This document shows positions 6,222 through 8,337 of a stretch of DNA of 8,337 bases, piece by piece (positions within the stretch are counted from its first letter, which is position 1; every line of letters begins with the position of its first letter). The position numbers and the translations under genes were made by a program. Under the pieces are notes generated by a model that ran no database searches, was not told the DNA's origin, and was given only the letters and a program-made list of their open reading frames with translations. The stretch comes from Clostridia bacterium (lineage in GTDB: Bacteria > Bacillota > Clostridia > Oscillospirales > QAKW01): the NCBI GenBank assembly GCA_017442025.1, contig JAFSBD010000223.1, positions 1 through 8,337 of the forward strand. Direction: 5' to 3'.

Positions 6222-6236
6222 AGATCGGAGGGATCT
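6222..6236 (+). promoter_or_regulatory. Ribosome site framed by AGATC/GATCT inverted repeat
   Basis: The Shine-Dalgarno GGAGG (6227-6231) lies exactly between AGATC and GATCT, a 5-bp inverted repeat that ends 1 nt before the ATG at 6238. It could act as a small hairpin exposing or hiding the site, or as a protein-binding palindrome; it may also be chance. The site decides the start of the first amidohydrolase gene. Confidence 0.6.
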
Positions 6237-6237
6237 T

Positions 6238-6981
6238 ATGCGATTTAAAGACGCAAACTGCGCTTTTTATTCCTATCGGCCGGAAGGCATTTATGCCGCC
6301 ACCTTTGAGGAAGTAAAAAAAGTGTGTGATGAAAATTTTATTGAATCCTGCGCTTGGTATAATGCGACCCGCGCGGGAAAATCGGTGCGGGAGGCCAATG
6401 CGGAAACGATTGCTCGTTGCAAGGAATGCGGCGGTGTTCCCGTCCTGCGGCTGTTGCCCCCTTCCTTTGGGAAGGAAAGCTATACCCGCGAGGAATTGGA
6501 GCATCTGGCTAAGGTGGAGGGCGCGGCATTCCGCATCCATCCCCAAAAGGATGCTGCTCCGATTACCGAATGGCTCTATGATTGGATGATCGAGGTTTTG
6601 GAGGAGTCCAAGGCGCCCCTTTTGGTTTTGGTTTGGGAATATGAGGATCTTTCCCCTCTGGCGGAATTTAAGGCCAAGCATCCCGAGCTGGTTTTGGTGC
6701 TGACCAATACCAACCAATGGCTCAACCGCCAATATGTTGCGATGGTGAAGAAATTTCCCAATGTTTATATCGAAACTACCAATCTGATTGAATACTATGC
6801 TTTTGAAAGCCTGGCGGCGGAGATCGGTGCCGATAAGATCCTATTCGGAACAGGAATGCCCGATAAAGAGCCCTACGACCGCATCTATCAGATGCTCTAT
6901 TGCGAACTGCCCGAAGATCAGATCGAGCTGATCGCCTATAAGAACTTTGAACGCATTATGGAAAGGGGGATCAAGCGATGA
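6238..6981 (+). CDS. Amidohydrolase-family protein with degenerate active site
   Basis: This 247-residue protein has the fold of the amidohydrolase 2 family (TIM barrel) and aligns along its length with the next gene product. The metal centre is mostly lost. The DxHxH motif reads D5-A-N7-C-A9, the strand-5 His is Leu131 (PLLVLVWE against PVLCHTWE), the strand-6 His is Asn157 (LTNTN against LGHMG) and the strand-8 Asp is Gly206 (FGTGMP against FSTDQT). Only D5, H101 (IHP) and nearby structural residues such as W133-E134 are kept. It is therefore unlikely to be an ordinary metal hydrolase and may be a partner subunit or a binding protein for the same ligand. The ATG has GGAGG 6 nt upstream. It overlaps the next gene by 4 nt (ATGA), which favours equal production of the two. 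First gene of the plus-strand operon. Confidence 0.85.
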   Translation: MRFKDANCAFYSYRPEGIYAATFEEVKKVCDENFIESCAWYNATRAGKSVREANAETIARCKECGGVPVLRLLPPSFGKESYTREELEHLAKVEGAAFRIHPQKDAAPITEWLYDWMIEVLEESKAPLLVLVWEYEDLSPLAEFKAKHPELVLVLTNTNQWLNRQYVAMVKKFPNVYIETTNLIEYYAFESLAAEIGADKILFGTGMPDKEPYDRIYQMLYCELPEDQIELIAYKNFERIMERGIKR

Positions 6982-7784
6982 GCATTCGTGATTTAGCCTT
7001 AGAAAAGAATTTGAAGGATGTTCGCATCTTTGATGCCCATTTCCATATCGGCGAAAGCCGTTGCACCAGCATCTATATCGAGCCGATGAGCGAAGCGGAT
7101 AGCCTTGCCCTCTCCAAGCGGTGCGGGATCGATAAGGTGGCGGGTATCGCCATGGGCGCGATGGGGAAGAATGATGCCAAAAAGGAAGTGGATTGGCTGG
7201 TCGATCTCGCCGAATCGCGGGATGATATGTTTTTCTACGCCTGGTATCAGCCCCGCCAGCATAAGGAGCTGATGGAGCAGATCGCCGCCCTCAAGGATCA
7301 TCCCCTCTTTATGGGTGTTAAGATCCATCCCCGCGAGGATCGCTCCCATCTGGATGATGGCGGCTACGATCAGTTTATGGAATATTGCGCGGTTCATAAT
7401 ATCCCTGTCCTCTGCCATACCTGGGAGGAAGAGCCGATGAACCGCCCCGGCTCCTTTGAGCGGTATCTGGCGAAATACCCCGATATGAAGATCATTTTGG
7501 GTCATATGGGCGGTGTTCGCCAGGGCTGCATGGATGCCATGCGGATGGCAAGAGAATATAAGAACGTTTATTGCGATATCAACGGCTCCCTTTATTCGGA
7601 GCTATGGATCGAAGAGATGGTCAAGTTTGCGCCGGAGCATAAATTTATCTTCAGTACCGACCAGACCTTCAACGATACCCGCCCCGTTCTTGGGCGTGTC
7701 CTTCTCAGCAACATTCCCGACCGCCTGAAGGAAATGATCCTTTGCGAGAATATCGAAAATCTTGTCGGAAAGAAGCTGGTATAA
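6978..7784 (+). CDS. Metal-dependent amidohydrolase (amidohydrolase 2 family)
   Basis: A 268-residue TIM-barrel hydrolase with every expected metal and catalytic position: D19-x-H21-x-H23 on strand 1, KIHP with H117, H147 (LCHTWE) on strand 5, H176 (ILGHMGG) on strand 6 and D228 (FSTDQT) on strand 8. Proteins of this family hydrolyse or decarboxylate small cyclic or acylated substrates such as lactones, amides and carboxylated aromatics; the substrate here cannot be read from the sequence. There is no signal peptide, so it acts in the cytoplasm. The start ATG overlaps the stop of the degenerate paralogue (ATGA), and the M24 gene follows after 4 nt, so all three are one translation-coupled operon. 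Fold and metal dependence are well supported; the reaction is unknown. Confidence 0.92.
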   Translation: MSIRDLALEKNLKDVRIFDAHFHIGESRCTSIYIEPMSEADSLALSKRCGIDKVAGIAMGAMGKNDAKKEVDWLVDLAESRDDMFFYAWYQPRQHKELMEQIAALKDHPLFMGVKIHPREDRSHLDDGGYDQFMEYCAVHNIPVLCHTWEEEPMNRPGSFERYLAKYPDMKIILGHMGGVRQGCMDAMRMAREYKNVYCDINGSLYSELWIEEMVKFAPEHKFIFSTDQTFNDTRPVLGRVLLSNIPDRLKEMILCENIENLVGKKLV

Positions 7785-7788
7785 GAAG

Positions 7789-8337
7789 ATGGAGCAGTTC
7801 TTAAAGGATTTTGAACTGCGGCTGGCCATGAACCGCGCCGCCTTTGATGCAACCAAAGAGCAGTTTCGGCAGGGGATGAGCGAGCAGCAGATCAAAGAGA
7901 TCATTTTAGATGCCTGGCAAAAGCCCGATATGGAATTTTCCGGCGATGTCTGCGCCGATAGCCGCATCGACGGTGATGCTTCCGCTTATATCCCCAAAGC
8001 AGGGGATGCGCTGATTTTGGACCTTCAGCCCGGCTGGGCCGACTGCTTCGCCGATACCACCCGCACCTTCTTTATCGGTGCGCCTTCGGAGCGGCAACGT
8101 AAAGCCTATGCGGCCGTTTTGAACGCCCTTAAAAAGATGGAGCAGGTGCTGAAAACCCATCCGCGGGCCTGCGATGTCTATTTTGCCATGCAGCAGGCGC
8201 TGGAAAAGGAAGGGTTTAGTTGCCCCCATCATGCAGGCCATGCGGTGGGCAAAGAAAAGCTTTTAGAGCCACGTCTGGTTGCGGAATGCACCGAGCAGTT
8301 AAAACCCGGGATGATCATTGCTATGGAGCCTGGAGTC
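7789..8337 (+). CDS. M24 metallopeptidase-fold protein (pita-bread fold), cut at the window end
   Basis: 183 codons are present and no stop is reached. The protein begins almost directly with the M24 domain and lacks the N-terminal domain of prolidase, aminopeptidase P and creatinase, unless such a piece is elsewhere. Metal ligands seen are D78 and D89 (spacing D-x10-D, before TTRTF), H151 (GHAVG) and E180 (MEPG); the final Glu would lie beyond the edge. Departures from the peptidase pattern are DLQ for DxG, GHAVG for GHGIG, and Leu158 where methionine aminopeptidase has the substrate-positioning His178. The gene may thus be an unusual Xaa-Pro-type or creatinase-like C-N hydrolase. It starts 4 nt after the amidohydrolase stop with only a weak AGAAG site, so it probably depends on coupled translation. 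Confidence 0.88.
   Translation, partial: MEQFLKDFELRLAMNRAAFDATKEQFRQGMSEQQIKEIILDAWQKPDMEFSGDVCADSRIDGDASAYIPKAGDALILDLQPGWADCFADTTRTFFIGAPSERQRKAYAAVLNALKKMEQVLKTHPRACDVYFAMQQALEKEGFSCPHHAGHAVGKEKLLEPRLVAECTEQLKPGMIIAMEPGV

Noticed and set aside
6091..6237. Riboswitch in the divergent spacer
   Set aside because: The plus-side leader is only about 30 nt and the minus-side leader about 20 nt, too short for a known riboswitch.

Overview
The window looks like a chromosomal segment of a Clostridia-type Firmicute (Bacillota). The reasons are a ThiI without a C-terminal rhodanese domain sitting behind what looks like a cysteine desulfurase, strong AGGAGG-type ribosome sites, consensus sigma-A promoters in AT-rich spacers, and a ROK repressor of the Mlc/NagC type. 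Base composition is moderate in most genes. A markedly AT-richer island lies at about 3155-3710. No plasmid, phage or transposase gene is visible.

Left part (1-2944, + strand): the last 25 codons of a probable cysteine desulfurase, then thiI (tRNA 4-thiouridine synthase, which receives sulfur from such a desulfurase), then a 546-residue membrane-anchored protein of unknown function. The run ends at a strong terminator hairpin (2907-2944).

Middle (2945-3764): a consensus promoter with an A/T tract drives a single tRNA-Gly(GCC), closed by its own terminator. Directly behind it lies the oddest piece of the window. It is about 170 bp holding seven short hairpins separated by a heptamer box, four times as ATGAAAT (one GTGAAAT) and then four times as its reverse complement ATTTCAT. 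This leads straight into an AT-rich gene for a 115-residue four-helix-bundle protein of the S23/IVP family, related to Avd of diversity-generating retroelements. A bidirectional terminator separates it from the next gene.

Right part (3765-8337): a divergent catabolic-looking locus. On the minus strand a ROK repressor is followed by a cytoplasmic beta-propeller protein that resembles glycosidases. On the plus strand, from a facing promoter, there are two overlapping amidohydrolase-family genes and an M24 metallopeptidase-fold gene cut by the window edge. The first amidohydrolase has lost most metal ligands; the second has the full set. The two promoters face away from each other across a 147-bp spacer, so the ROK protein is the likely regulator of both sides. 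The substrate is not evident; a glycan, amino-sugar or acylated sugar/amino acid conjugate would fit the enzyme types.

The best candidates for something undescribed are the boxed hairpin array with its four-helix protein, and the ROK/propeller/paired-amidohydrolase/M24 locus.
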